Shown: positions 46,745 through 58,401 of the stretch, piece after piece
Layout of the letters: every line of letters starts with the position of its first letter
How positions within the stretch are numbered: the first letter of the stretch is position 1
NCBI RefSeq assembly: GCF_958979055.1
Contig: NC_084892.1
Span: 2,993,501 to 3,057,500 of the forward strand
Source of the DNA: Alnus glutinosa
Taxonomy: Eukaryota > Streptophyta > Magnoliopsida > Fagales > Betulaceae
Length of the DNA: 64,000 nucleotides
Reading direction: 5' to 3'
The notes under the pieces: generated by a model
The model's input: the letters and a program-made list of their open reading frames with translations, nothing else
Told to the model about the DNA's origin: nothing
The model's database searches: none
Position numbers and translations under genes: made by a program

Positions 46745-46777
46745 CCGAATGTGAATACTTTAAATGAAAAAGCCTTT

Positions 46778-47754
46778 CTTCTGACCTTCCCTCCGTTTCA
46801 AGCTGCTTGCCGGGGGAGGGAGGCTCCTCCCTCCTCCCGGTTTTGTTTGGTTCTTCTCTTAGCCTTTTCGGGCTAGAGAGGTTTTTGAGCTAGTCTCCCA
46901 GCCACTAGGGCTGTTTGGAGTTTTGTGTCCCCCGGACTTGTTCGGTGTTGGATTTTAGTCCTCCTAGTCCGTTTGGAGTATGGAGGTTTGGGTAGTCTTT
47001 TAGTTTTTTTAATTGTTTCATTCGGTTAGCAGGAAAACATCTCAGAGAGGCGTCGGAGGAGGAGATTCCGTCGCTTCGGTGGCTGGCGAAATCTTGGTTG
47101 GTTTACAGTTTTTTCATCATTTGAAGGCCAGATCTGCGCTGTTTCACAGCCCCCCAGTCGACACGCGCCCCTTTGCTGTGCTCATCGACGTCCTCTGGTT
47201 CAGATGCTGCCTTCTACGGCTGGGTAGCTCAACGGTGACCGGCGCGTGGCTTCCACGCGCCAGGGTGTTCTTTGTACCTTGGGCCGCGCGTGATGGCCAT
47301 GTTCCGTATCTTTGCCGTGCAGGGTGGTGCCCAGAGGTTTTCCTTGCTTTAGGCGGTTGCAAGGGTTGTCCGTTGGCGGCGCGTGTATTGCACGCGTCGT
47401 CTCCGGTGGTTTTTCCTCCGACGGCAGATCCTGCTTTGAGTGTTTTTTTGCTTTGGACAGATTGTATTTAACAGCTTGCTTTGGGTTTGATTTAGTCTGG
47501 TCATTGCTTTTAAGCACAGTTTTGTGACCGACTCCATAGTGCAAGTAGAGGTTCATATCTCAACGTAGAGGCACATTTCTGTTGGCTAGGCTTATTAGTA
47601 GCAGCTGTTGATATAATCTGTAATTTGGGTAACTGTTATGGGGCATTTGTATTATGTTAAGTCCCCGTTATTTGCAATATGTACTTTCGTTACCCTTGGG
47701 GTGTTATTAATGAAATCTTTACACTTTCCCTTCAAAAAAAAAAAAAAAAAAGGG
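46778..47754 (+). mobile_element. Poly(A) retroposon of non-LTR type, 977 bp
   Basis: A perfect 13-bp target duplication TGAAAAAGCCTTT (46765-46777 and 47755-47767) encloses GC-richer DNA that ends ATGAAATCTTTACACTTTCCC and a run of 18 A followed by GGG. This proves insertion through an RNA copy by LINE machinery. The body has a 152-codon frame (47013-47471) without any recognisable LINE domain; it is probably a 5'-truncated or derivative L1-type element, or a retroposed transcript of unknown origin. The Gs after the poly(A) are unusual. Confidence 0.85.
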
Positions 47755-47767
47755 TGAAAAAGCCTTT

Positions 47768-49357
47768 TTAACTTAAGTCACTTGCCGACCTCAACTATAA
47801 TGTACATTAAAGCTGCACTTTCAGAGTAGGAGGAAAAAAAAAAATTAAAAAATTAAAAAATTGCGATGTGTCTATTTTATATGCGTGAGCACATGCTTTT
47901 AAATAGCAATGACATAATAGAAAGAAATTTTATTAAAAAATCATGTCTCTTCCAACTTTGTCTTTACTATTTAAAAAAATATGTGATTTTCAAATGCAAA
48001 ATGGACACATGACATTTTTATAGATTGGATTGGAGGAAGCTCTTCCTATCTAGTTCGGAGAAAATCCTTGTCCAAAACAGCACTTCCTTTTTTTCATTTT
48101 TTGTTATGTTTTAAACCGACACCACTATCTTTTTATAAGAAACCAGTCTCAATACCTATATACTTGGTACTAGAAGCTTTTGGGTGGTATCTATAAAATT
48201 AAAATTAAAATTAGAAAAAGAAAAAGAAAAAAAGAAGCTGCTTTTGGGTGGCATCAATATTGGTAATAATTTGGTATCAATTTTTTTTTTTTTATTCTAT
48301 TTTTCTCTCTTTTCCTCTCCCTTTTTATGTATGTAAATTGTAATTTTGTTGATGAACATTAGAAGTGATTTTTATTGTATTTACTTTTAGTAGTAAGTGT
48401 CTAACCATGAATTTTATATCTATTTAGATGCGGAATTTTCAATCAGCATTATTACATACTTCAACGTGATTTGTCTTCCACATCGCAGTTAACACACTAA
48501 ATAGTAATTTTGCTCGGGTCCATTATTTTGAAGAGCAGGCTGAAAGGAATTAGTATTGGTTACGTCGAATTGCAACCAATACAGGGAGCCCAGGCAAAAG
48601 GCAGGTAAGCCCTAACCCCGAACTATCCCAAACACAAGTAAATCCCTTGAATCCCATCATCCTCCAAAAGTTTCTCAAATTTCAATTGCAAAGAGCCATA
48701 CCATTATTACCATAGAACCCTCGTATGGGGCCTATGCAGGGACGTTGAGACATGTTTTAGAACGAAGATCTGTCGATTTATCTTACCCTTACATTTTCCC
48801 CTCCCTGAATTATCTGCATTGTCTGGTGAGCATTCCCACGCTAAGCCTAACAGCATTACAATCGTCTTCACCATATAAAGCATCAGTAAGCATCTTGCAC
48901 ACAACAGCCTATAGATGTTGAGCAGTTGGACCTCTTTCCACCTGCTCGGCATTTCTCTTTGAGAAAATAGAGAAAAAAATCTATTTTATAGTTCACATTA
49001 AATTTCATAGATCTAATGGTGTATATATTGTCATATGATAAATATGCTGCCACGTGATTTAATTCTTGATTACCCATTCTTACATTCATGTACCTCTAGA
49101 CCAATGGGAATTATTCAAGCATTTGCATTGTGCAGATCAATTTTGCATTAAATAAATTTGTTTCTAAGACAACACATAAGCTTTATACTAAGTGAATTTC
49201 AGCCCACATCCGGAAGAAATATGATATATGACTAATTTTTTGATAAATCACACAAATTACTTCCGACTTTGTATTTGATTATGATCTATAGTATAGTGCC
49301 AAATTAAACTGCTCAACCCAAATACATAAGTTCTTATACAGGCATAAAATGATTCAA
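47768..49357. other. Intergenic, downstream of the hnRNP-type gene
   Basis: AT-rich with A and T runs. No gene seen. The 300-400 bp nearest 49358 should contain the 3' UTR of the minus-strand gene. Minus frames at 48707-49089 are not recognised and could be chance or trailing transcript sequence. Confidence 0.55.
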
Positions 49358-52300
49358 TTAATATGGGTGATACCGGCTACGCCCACGGCTGCTGTCATTG
49401 CTGCGCCTTCCACCACTTGAGCCACCACTGCCACCAGTCCTGCCACCCCGGGACTGTGACGGAGGGGTATGTGGTTGCATCCCAGGTTGTTGCCTACAGC
49501 AAAAAATTAAACAAAGTTTAACTTCAACTGTACGGAGTCGAACTAAAAATGAAAAGTGAATTTCTCGACCATTTTTTCTTTCTTTAATGGCATAGTTACT
49601 AAGCACATTATTCATCCCACAATACCAACAGCATCACTGCTGCCACTGTAACTGACACCATTTTAAGTCGTCAAATACACTTCATGGAGAAGTGGAGACT
49701 TTGGCATCCCCATAAAAGATTACTAGGCGAGAGGCCCTCAAGATTTGCACGAACAATTTCCAGTGCATTTAGGCTTTTTTAGTAATGACATATAGAAGGC
49801 TTTTCTAGCTTATTTGACCATACAAGGGAAAGGGGCAGATTCTACAGGTACTAGTGGGTGGGTGGGTGGGTTAGGGGGGGTGGGGAGAGAGGGAGAGAGT
49901 AGGATTAGATCAACACACTATATTGCATCTCACATAGATCAACACACTATATTTAGACCTGCAGTATTTGGTGTATCATTTGCAATTGACCATACAAGGG
50001 AAAGGGGCAGATTCTACAGGTACTAGTGGGTGGGTGGGTGGGTTAGGGGGGGTGGGGAGAGAGGGAGAGAGTAGGATTAGATCAACACACTATATTGCAT
50101 CTCACATAGACGGTCATAACCTACCTGATCATTGAAACAAGCAATTGCAAATGATACACCAAATACTGCAGGTCTAAATACTCCAGTGTAACGATTCACT
50201 ATCTAGATAAGCAGGTATTGAAAGAAAGGTTGGCAGACAATGCAGCAAAGTAATAGGACTGAAAGAACAAGCCTTACAGTACAATAAAAACACAAGGCAT
50301 ACATTGTATGATTAACTAGAAAAAGCCCAATATATTACACTTACAGGACATATCCGATTCTTCCATCTGGCAAAAGCATTGGCATCATTGCCATGCCAGC
50401 AGGAGTTGCACCCCTACCATAGATCAGTGGCTGCAAGAATTTCGCACCTATATCAGCAGTAAAAACTAAACAATGCTACAACCAGAAAATTTGCAAGAAT
50501 TCTCAGTATTTATAATATGCACCTCTCAGCAAAGAAAACAAACCAATACTTTTAAAGTAAACACCTTGATTAGTTGTGATCACATATGAAGATCAACAAT
50601 AAGGATTTATTGCTTGTTCCAATCAAATTTTATGCATATACACATTTATTTCTTTTAACAAATGATAGAATAACCCTACAATCTATATGAATCCCACACT
50701 CATGGTGGGTCGAACCTTGCAACTTCTCCTTAAAAGGCAGGTGATGTACTAGTAGGCTAGAAGGCCATTGGTATTAATATAATTTCCTTTCCATTATCAT
50801 TGTAACAGTCAAAACCAATTACAGTTTATAAATATAATTAGTAATGATAATGTCTTTTATATATTTCGTGGGGTGATGTGACAGACTAGCAATATGAGAT
50901 AATGTACCATGTATTAGAAGCACAACTCTTGCTTGAAGATATAAAATCATTAAAGATGGAAAACAAAGATTACATACTATTAATGCTCTAGTCGTTTTAG
51001 TAAAATGAAGACAAACAAAACTAGGCAAAACACCAGAATGCGCCAAGTAGTTTGAATTTTAAAACATCAGGAAAGAATAATAACTATATTATAACATACT
51101 TAAACGACAGTTAACAATTGCCTTAGAGTCCATGAATCAAGTCTAACTCAACCTTATTTATAAGGGGCAAAGTGTTACAGTTATCTCCATTTCAATTTGA
51201 AAAAAAAAAAAAAACAAACAAACAAAAAAAAAACCAATATGGGAGCCCACTAGGCCCACTACAGACTACTGCAGTGAGCAGATCAGGTGCTGCCAGTTCT
51301 AAGGTATAATCCACCCAACTGGATCCCAATTTCTCTACACCTTGTAATGGATAAATATGCAATTTACAACTCTTAGAACTGTCCAAGCATCACAGTAATT
51401 TAAAAGTAAATATACTTTCCTTTGAAAATACTTTAAGAACTTCCTTTAACAACTATTTCCAGAAAGTAAGCAGAGCTCAGATGTTTTGGGGAGTGGGCAG
51501 AAGCATCTTACTTGTGCAAAGCCTGCTCCACCTACAGCACCATATCCAGCACCTACAGCACCATAGGGACTACCACCCATGCCATAACCAAGACGAGGTG
51601 GGTAGCTTGGGAGTAGGGATGACTTCTGCGTGTTTGGTGCTGAAGACTTCTGATCTGTCTGTGGCTTTGCAAGAGAACACTCCAAAACTTGACCTGTCAA
51701 TCAGAGGACATCCAACAAAGACTGTCAACAATGCTAGTTCATAATCAAGGATCAGAACGGGCACAAGGTGCAAGGAGCAAAACAATTACCATCAATTTCA
51801 TATTTTTCAGTGTTCTTCAATGCCTTCATAGCACTTGACCTTTCTGCAAAGTGAACAAAACCAAATCTGCTTTTTTCCTGTCCTGCTTTTGCAGGAGGGA
51901 GAGCCACTTTTGTGATCTTTCCATGATGTTCAAACAACTCTCTTAGACAATCCTGAGTAATGTCTTTTGGTAAATTCTTGACATACACTGCCTTAACCTG
52001 AAACAAACAAATTCCTTAAATCATGACTCCACCACAACCTTGGAATTACAAGTAAGAAGGCAACCACTTGACAAGAAAATGCTGCACGTCCATTTTCTTT
52101 TAGTGGCATACACACTCAAGGGGTCTTATTGCCACAAGCTTACCATCCACCCCAATGCTTATGGGTGAAGAAGTGCCATATGTGCTAGAGCTCATTGGTA
52201 ATATGTTACACGTACATAGAGAGAATTCACAAGGAGGTCATGGGAGGGATTACTCACATAAAATAGAAGTTTATGAGCACTGCCCAAAACCATTAAAAAG

Positions 52301-54021
52301 CTTCATAAGCCCCTTTCTTATTGACAGTACACAGACTTCAACATCTATGCAGAGAGGATTCAACCACCCATAGATGTTGCTTGATACCCTATTCTTTTTT
52401 TTTCTTTTTTTTGGGGGTTGAGGGGGGGGGGGGGGGGGGGGGGGGGGGGTGTGGGTGTGTTTGGTTGTCTGATAAAATTATGGGCACAAAAGGGCATTAG
52501 AACATGGGTATTACGTATCCAGTGCAGCAAGGAATAGAAGGAAAGGATCATCTTCAAGTAGATCAGCACTTAAATCAAATAAAATACCATCATTTACATA
52601 TCATTTCATTGACAAAATAACCAGAATGATAGTACAAAAAAATAGAAGACCTGAGACGCAGCAGAAGATTCCGCATTTTTGGGGTCAGCCCAGCTCACAG
52701 TTGGGGCATTGTTGTCAAGCTTAAATTTGGGGCTTGACATCTTCTGTCTTGAGTATTCCGCACATGTATGATTATAATACTCAATGAAAGCAAATCCACG
52801 GTTCCGGGAAGAATTCTGTGGGTCCTGTCTTGGTCAAGAAGATGCAAGGAAAAATTATAACATATTGAGGCATAAATGAAGAATCATGTCGATAGTCTTA
52901 AATCATATATTTGGCTATCACAGCAAACAAGCGTAACTTGAGCATGAACAATTATGAATGTAGTAAAAAATTAGAGAAGATATAAAATCTCACAAACCTT
53001 CAACAGTTCCACAGAAATGACCCCAGGCCCACTCTCTGTTACAGCCTTCTTCATATCTTCCTCACCCCAATTTCTGGGAACATTACCAATGAATAACCGA
53101 TGCTTTGCTTGAGAAGTTGAACATTTTATTTTCTTTCCCTGGCAAAGAAAGAGGGGGTTAACAGAAAAGTCAATCCTACGAGAAATGAAGAAGTCCGACA
53201 CTCCAAGTTTATCTTCAAACAAATGGAAGTGATAAATCTCGCAAGTCAAATGTGGAATGCACGTGCATGCTCACATCAGTGGTAGTCATCCCAAGCCATG
53301 GCTGAGGTTATTCAAAGGAGAAAGAGCATAACCATAAAGGTCCTTAAATTACCTTTAGTTCAGAATTATTTAACTCCTCAATGGCCCTAAAAGCCAACTC
53401 CTTGGTTCTGAAGGTCACAAAAGCATATCCCTTGGCCCCACCTGAATCTTTACCCTTCATTATTCTAACCTATTTTAATCAAATATAGATCTCATTAGTT
53501 TAACAAAAAATGAGCAGGCAAGGAATATTATAATCAACAATACACATTACCTCAGTGACTTCTCCTACAGGCTCACAAAAGCCCCTCAAATCCTCATCAG
53601 AAGCATCATAAGGAATTCCACCAAGGTACACTTCAGACCCATGAGGAGGCAGCGCAAGAAGCTCAGCATGCTTTTTTTTCTCATCTTCCTCCTCCGCCTG
53701 ATCGACTTTCATCTCCTTGTTACCATGTGGCCCATTTTGTAAATCAACTCCTTTAGCAGCCTCCTTGTCTTCATCGTCTTCTTCAACCTCCTCTTCTATC
53801 TCTTCCTCTTCCTCTTCTTCTTCTTCTTCCTCAACCTCTTCCACTTCCTCATCTTCCTCTACCTCTTCATACTCAACCTCTTCCTCCATTGTCTCCTCAG
53901 GATCATTGTCTCCATCAAGGTCCACCTGCTCTTCAGATTCTATAGGCCTTTCAGGCTCACTAGGCTTTTCAGGTACATCTGGCTTATGAGAGGCTGCAGC
54001 ACCTGATCTTGTCCTTGGCAT
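49358..54021 (-). CDS. hnRNP Q/R-type RNA-binding protein with three RRMs (LIF2-like), eight coding exons, 504 aa
   Basis: Coding exons read from GT/AG sites and frame: 53551-54021, 53353-53469, 52998-53138, 52651-52824, 51790-51997, 51512-51693, 50345-50430, 49358-49493; total 1515 nt including stop. Residues 1-125: MPRTRSG then an acidic Glu/Asp tract. RRM1 about 129-200 (VYLGGI, KGYAFVTF), RRM2 about 209-290 (RLFIGN, RGFAFIEY), RRM3 about 304-375 (VYVKNL, RFGFVHF). The tail is Gly/Tyr-rich, has the family block MLLPDGRIGYVLQQPG and ends in RGG-like repeats and RYHPY. Domain order and length match plant hnRNP Q/SYNCRIP relatives including LIF2, which binds RNA and the Polycomb-type protein LHP1 in the nucleus; orthology to LIF2 itself versus its paralogues is undecided. 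A leader exon lies at 55660. Introns hold a G28 run and a duplicated G-rich block. Confidence 0.93.
49814..50110. repeat. Exact 125-bp direct duplication with G-quadruplex motif, intron 7 of the hnRNP-type gene
   Basis: Copies 49814-49938 and 49986-50110 appear identical by eye. Each contains GGGTGGGTGGGTGGG followed by GGGGGG and GGGG, a strong G-quadruplex pattern on the plus (template) strand. The intervening arm 49951-49988 is repeated perfectly in inverse orientation at 50142-50179 (38 bp), so the locus has both direct and inverted symmetry. Confidence 0.93.
52422..52449. repeat. G28 homopolymer in intron 4 of the hnRNP-type gene
   Basis: 28 consecutive G on the plus strand (C in the transcript), preceded by T-rich DNA and followed by TGTGGGTGTG. 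Lengths of such runs are error-prone in sequencing and assembly. Confidence 0.85.
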
Positions 54022-54460
54022 CTTATGTATCTAAAAAGAAAGCTTGCAAGGCAACTGTGACAGAAGCCCAGAAGCCAGAAGCACTGGCAGAAGAAAGAAT
54101 ACAAATATGGAAAGGTGGAAACAATGAGAGGCCAAAAGGAGTTGCAGAGTAAGAATCTCGACAGAATTTTTGCCATGAGGTATGGCTCCAAGGAGTTGCA
54201 ATTTGAATGATTCTCAACTAAGGGATCATACATAGTAACAAAAGTACAGAGACAGGTAAGCGAGAATTCTGAATGATAATCAAGAGGATGGTGATGCTCA
54301 ACAGGTGAAAAAAACTATGAAGCAGTGAATTTCTCGAAATTTAGATACTGGCAGTTGCCCAAAAGCAATGGCCAGTTTATTTGTTTAACATTCTATCTGG
54401 AACAATGCAATCACGAAGAAAAAAGAAAGGGGAAAAAAATTAAGGATGAGATATTGAACA

Positions 54461-55822
54461 TGTGTTGGAAATTATAAAGTGATTATTTTAATGCAGTAAC
54501 ACAATCCAGGCAACAGCAATATACATATATGAGGTAAGATCTGCACTTGAAAAGTTCAATCAAATAATCGTTGCAGAATAGAAAGACAGCAGCCAGATAC
54601 CGGTCATTAGGTTTAATTATGAACTGCGAAGACATGGTCTATGTCCAGTCCACAACAATAATTCCAGTTCCAGACACATTTTCCATGTATATGTAGGTAA
54701 CCTGAAATTTGAATCTTTTGTTGCTAATCCAACCAATCAAGACCAATCTTCAATTTATATCTTAGTTGCATTATTCAAGCAAGCATCTCAAATCTATTAC
54801 AGGCATGACATGCACGGTTTCCCATTCAGAAATTCCAAATTAATGGGATTCATGAAAATATCAGTTTTAATAACGATTTAAGACGCTATTGGATTTATTT
54901 GTCGGCATTACATCTTCTAAATCCAGAATCTGTATGAGCAAAAGTTTCAACATTTTTAAAAATAATAATAAAAAAAAAAAATCATTTTTTAGGAAATAAC
55001 TATGAACAAAAACCACTCAAAACAACAAAATTACAGAGCAATGAAGTTGATAAAATCCTATGCTGAAAACAAGTCTTGGAAAAATAAAATTTTAGGGCCT
55101 ATTTGGAAAAATAAAACCCTTGATTAGTCGGCCGATAAGTGAAACTTCCCACCGCTAGCCGGCAGTTCCGTCGTCGGTAAGGGCTGAAAACCGCCCCTAA
55201 GTGATTGGTAATCAGCCCTAAACGCATCAACCCCATAATCATTCTATACCACGTCAGGCGCGAGAGAAGTCAGACACCGATAATCAAGTAAGACAGGCTA
55301 CACTACACCCCATCATCGACGCAAACATTACAAGCACATTTGCTTCACAAATCTTCATTTGATAGGCCTTAAACAAAAAATTTGTACTTTCATAATCCAA
55401 TCAAACACTATCTACGACATTGACCTCTTCATAAGCCTCTCTCCACTTTCCATTTACAACCCTATAAAGTACCCAAAAAAAATCGTTTTCACTACCAGCT
55501 CCACCTAGAACCAACCCACAACTGAATTCACAAGCTACGAGCTAAAAGAACCATCAACCATTAGAACCAAATTCCATAACTAAAAATGAAAGGAATAGAC
55601 ACGTTTTTTCTACGAGAAGTAGCAAAAACAAATTAGGAATATAAGTTGAGAGAAATTACCTGAGCGCGGAAAATAGAAAACAGATTGAAGCCCTAGACGG
55701 TAAACCACTTTGGTTTTTCGTGCTCAAAACCCTAATTTTCCAGTTCTCGAAGTTCTAGCGCAGTAGATCGACTTGATTTTAGTGTGCCCTAATGGTCGCG
55801 TAACAAGCATGACTTTCGGCTT
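54461..55822 (-). repeat. Segmental duplication, source copy: promoter, leader exon and intron 1 of the hnRNP-type gene
   Basis: About 1.36 kb closely matching 60592-62030 across first-intron DNA, leader exon and promoter (shared words TAATGCAGTAACACAATCCAG at the left, TGCCCTAATGGTCGCGTAAC at the right). Differences are scattered substitutions and small indels. This copy is attached to the complete gene and is therefore the likely source. Confidence 0.93.
55660..55790 (-). promoter_or_regulatory. 5' leader exon and proximal promoter of the hnRNP-type gene
   Basis: On the minus strand TTTTCCGCGCTCAG is followed by GTAATTTCTC, a good splice donor, and an acceptor TTCTTTTTAG lies 9 bp before the coding ATG at 54021. 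Thus a roughly 1.6-kb leader intron is inferred. A telo-box word AAACCCTAA lies on the plus strand at 55727-55735; such boxes are frequent near starts of plant genes for RNA-related functions. The 5' end of the transcript is not known. Confidence 0.65.
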
Positions 55823-56304
55823 CATTAATGGTTGGTTCAAATCTACCTAAAGCGCCTTGGAACTCGGGCTTTGAGCTTTTAGCCTTGGGCCCGTTTTATA
55901 GAGCTGTAAAGCCCGTCTTGGGTAGCTTGGGCTGATTAGTGATGCCCCTAACAGACATGTAATAATTATAACGATGATAGAAAAAAGTTATACATGTGAC
56001 CGGTCCCACACGGATAATCCAATTTAAACCCAGATCAGCAATTTTAATCCTAAAATTCGGCTTTTGCAGGTCGGGGCAGATAGGTCCGTTTGGGCGGGTT
56101 TTGCCCACTTCTAAGGATAAGTTCATCCAAACCAGTTCATTAAACGGGCATTTGTCAATAATATATGTAGTTTTAGTATTGTATTTCTAAAAATAAATAT
56201 GAGAAGCATGTGATTTTATTAAATATGTATGTGAGGCTCACGTGCATTTTAGACGGGTAAAGATTTTTTCTATTTCAAGTGAAATGATTTTATGTTGCAT
56301 ATTA

Positions 56305-57162
56305 TGCTCCGTTTGTTTCGGCGTAAAATGGTTTCCGTCGTAAAATAATTTCGGGGAAGTCATTTTTTAGAAAAATATTTTTCTGTCGAAATCATTTTTC
56401 GGTGTTTGGCACGTACGAAAAATTACAAATATTTTTTATATTTTAATTTAATCATATTAATTTAAAAAAAATTAAATTTTATTCACAAAATAAAAAATAT
56501 TAATATAAAAATATTTTTTAAAATTTGGCATATACAAATTCCGGCAAAAGTTGCCGGAATCCGGCCATTTTCGCCGGATTCCGGCGAACTTTGCCGGAAT
56601 CCAGCACAAAACGGCCGGATCCCGGCCAGTTGACCGAAAACCGGCCGGAGATTCGGCCAGAACAGTCGGATCCAGCCAGATGCCAGGGGTTAGGCCGTTC
56701 TGGCCGGATCCGGCCTCTCCGGCCAGACAGCCGGATCCGGGCCAGGATCCGGCGAGATAGCCGGAGATTTGGCCATTCTGGCCAATCTGGCCAATCTGGC
56801 CGGAATCCGGCATGATATCCCCAGAATCCGGCGACATCTGCTGGACGTTCCCGGATTCCGGCTTAATTTGTCAAATTCCGGCACCGACCGGAGTCGGAAT
56901 CTGACTTGTCGAAATTCGGCAATAGTCAACTGCTTGAACGTAAAGGTCGACTGCGTTGTTTAAAAAAGAATCGACTGCATCTACCATTTATGGAAAATGA
57001 TTTACGCTTTTAAAAAGCGTAAATCATTTTCCAAAATTTATTAAGCATTTTTAGTCAAACGGAAATCATTTTCCGGTTGACCATTATTTTCGCCCTTACC
57101 AAACACCGGAAAATACCGAAACCATTTTCCAGAAATCATTTTACGCCGAAACAAATGGGGCA
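56305..57162. mobile_element. PIF/Harbinger-like element with a CCGG-dense core, 858 bp
   Basis: Inverted ends TGCTCCGTTTGTTTCGGCGT and (complement of the right end) TGCCCCATTTGTTTCGGCGT continue through AAAATG; the flanks share TTA (56302-56304, 57163-57165), fitting a 3-bp target duplication. From about 56540 to 56900 the interior is made of GCCGG/CCGGC words every 10-20 bp, giving dozens of CCGG sites. Subterminal parts repeat GAAATCATTTTCCGG-like words. No transposase. Superfamily is a moderate-confidence call. Confidence 0.78.
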
Positions 57163-57165
57163 TTA

Positions 57166-58401
57166 GATTTCACAAATATAACAATGTATATGTTGCCACA
57201 AAGTCAATATGATGTCATGTCGTTTGAATCAATGTACACCATCAGCTCTAACAAATCAAAATCTTGACCGTAAAATAAATTTATCAATTTTCACTTAAAA
57301 TGAAAATGATCCTATTATATTTTGGATAAATGTCAATTTAATAGATTGAATTGAAAAAAAATTCCTCCAATTCAATTTGAAGAAATTTTTTGTCATTTTT
57401 ATAAAACTACGCTGAAAGAGATTCCTGTGCAAGTAAGTTAAGGCATTAATTAATCGTCAATGATGATTTAATAACGAGCAATGCTACACACTACTTCCTC
57501 ATTCCACCCCTATTTTCTTTGGTTGATATATAAGTGTCCATTAGCCCTTAGATTGACCATTGTGAAAAAAATGAAGGGTTGATGAGCACTGCTAAATCAA
57601 CCTAGTAGATGATGGGAGTTGGACATGGATGTAGTATTTAACATTTCTCTTTAATGACGTGATTAGGGGGCTAAAAAAAAGTTAAAAAAGGTTGACATTT
57701 TAAGAATATAATAATGTTAAATATCTCACCCCCCTTTTGCTAGGTTAATGTGACAGTTTCCATTAATTCGTTTTGTAATAAGGACTAATAGCAGTGATAG
57801 GCATTGCTACATTAGCTTAGTAGGATGAAGATATGATGAGAATATAGTATAAAACATCCATTTCCCCTACCATGTTACATGATAAAAAAGAACGTTTCAA
57901 AGTGGAATTGAAATAAATTTTCGTATTTTCCCTTATACCATGCAAGTCTTATATATAGGCTAGCAAACTCCCGCAAATCCCATGTCACGACCCGAGGAAA
58001 AGTGGTATCAAAGTTATAATTAGAGGTTCTTAAAATCACTTATAAAACGTAAACTCGCTTAGTAAGAACCCAATGTAGCACCCAGAACCAAACAGTATTT
58101 GGAGGAAAAATCCATCATCCTAAATGAAGTGACTCGTAATAGTAATGGTAAAAATGTTAAAAATTTCAACACGAGTCGAAGGTTGAAGAAAATTTTGATA
58201 TAAACCAGAGGTTCATCCGCAAGGTTCAAACATGATAGATTTCAACAATTGCCAAACAGTGAAATCTGATTCCTGGCTATCACTTCATCGATAATTTACT
58301 TGAAGACCTAAACTCAAGTTTGAGAAATTTCATGGAACAGTACTAAAGCTAGTAGGTGGGAAGAACTTTCTGGCTGTATCACAAAGTAAGCTACTTGTGC
58401 C
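57166..58401. other. Intergenic, 3' of RPA3
   Basis: AT-rich, no gene or clear transposon seen. The part nearest 58402 should hold the RPA3 3' UTR. Confidence 0.6.

Noticed and set aside
47013-47471. 152-aa frame as a host gene
   Set aside because: It lies wholly within a retroposon bounded by target duplications and shows no known domain.
53717-53989. Serine-rich 90-aa plus-strand frame
   Set aside because: It is the antisense of the Glu/Asp-rich tract in exon 1 of the hnRNP-type gene.
56472-56929. Overlapping frames on both strands rich in Pro, Gly, Ser and Arg
   Set aside because: They arise from the CCGG repeats inside the PIF/Harbinger-like element, where every frame is open by composition.
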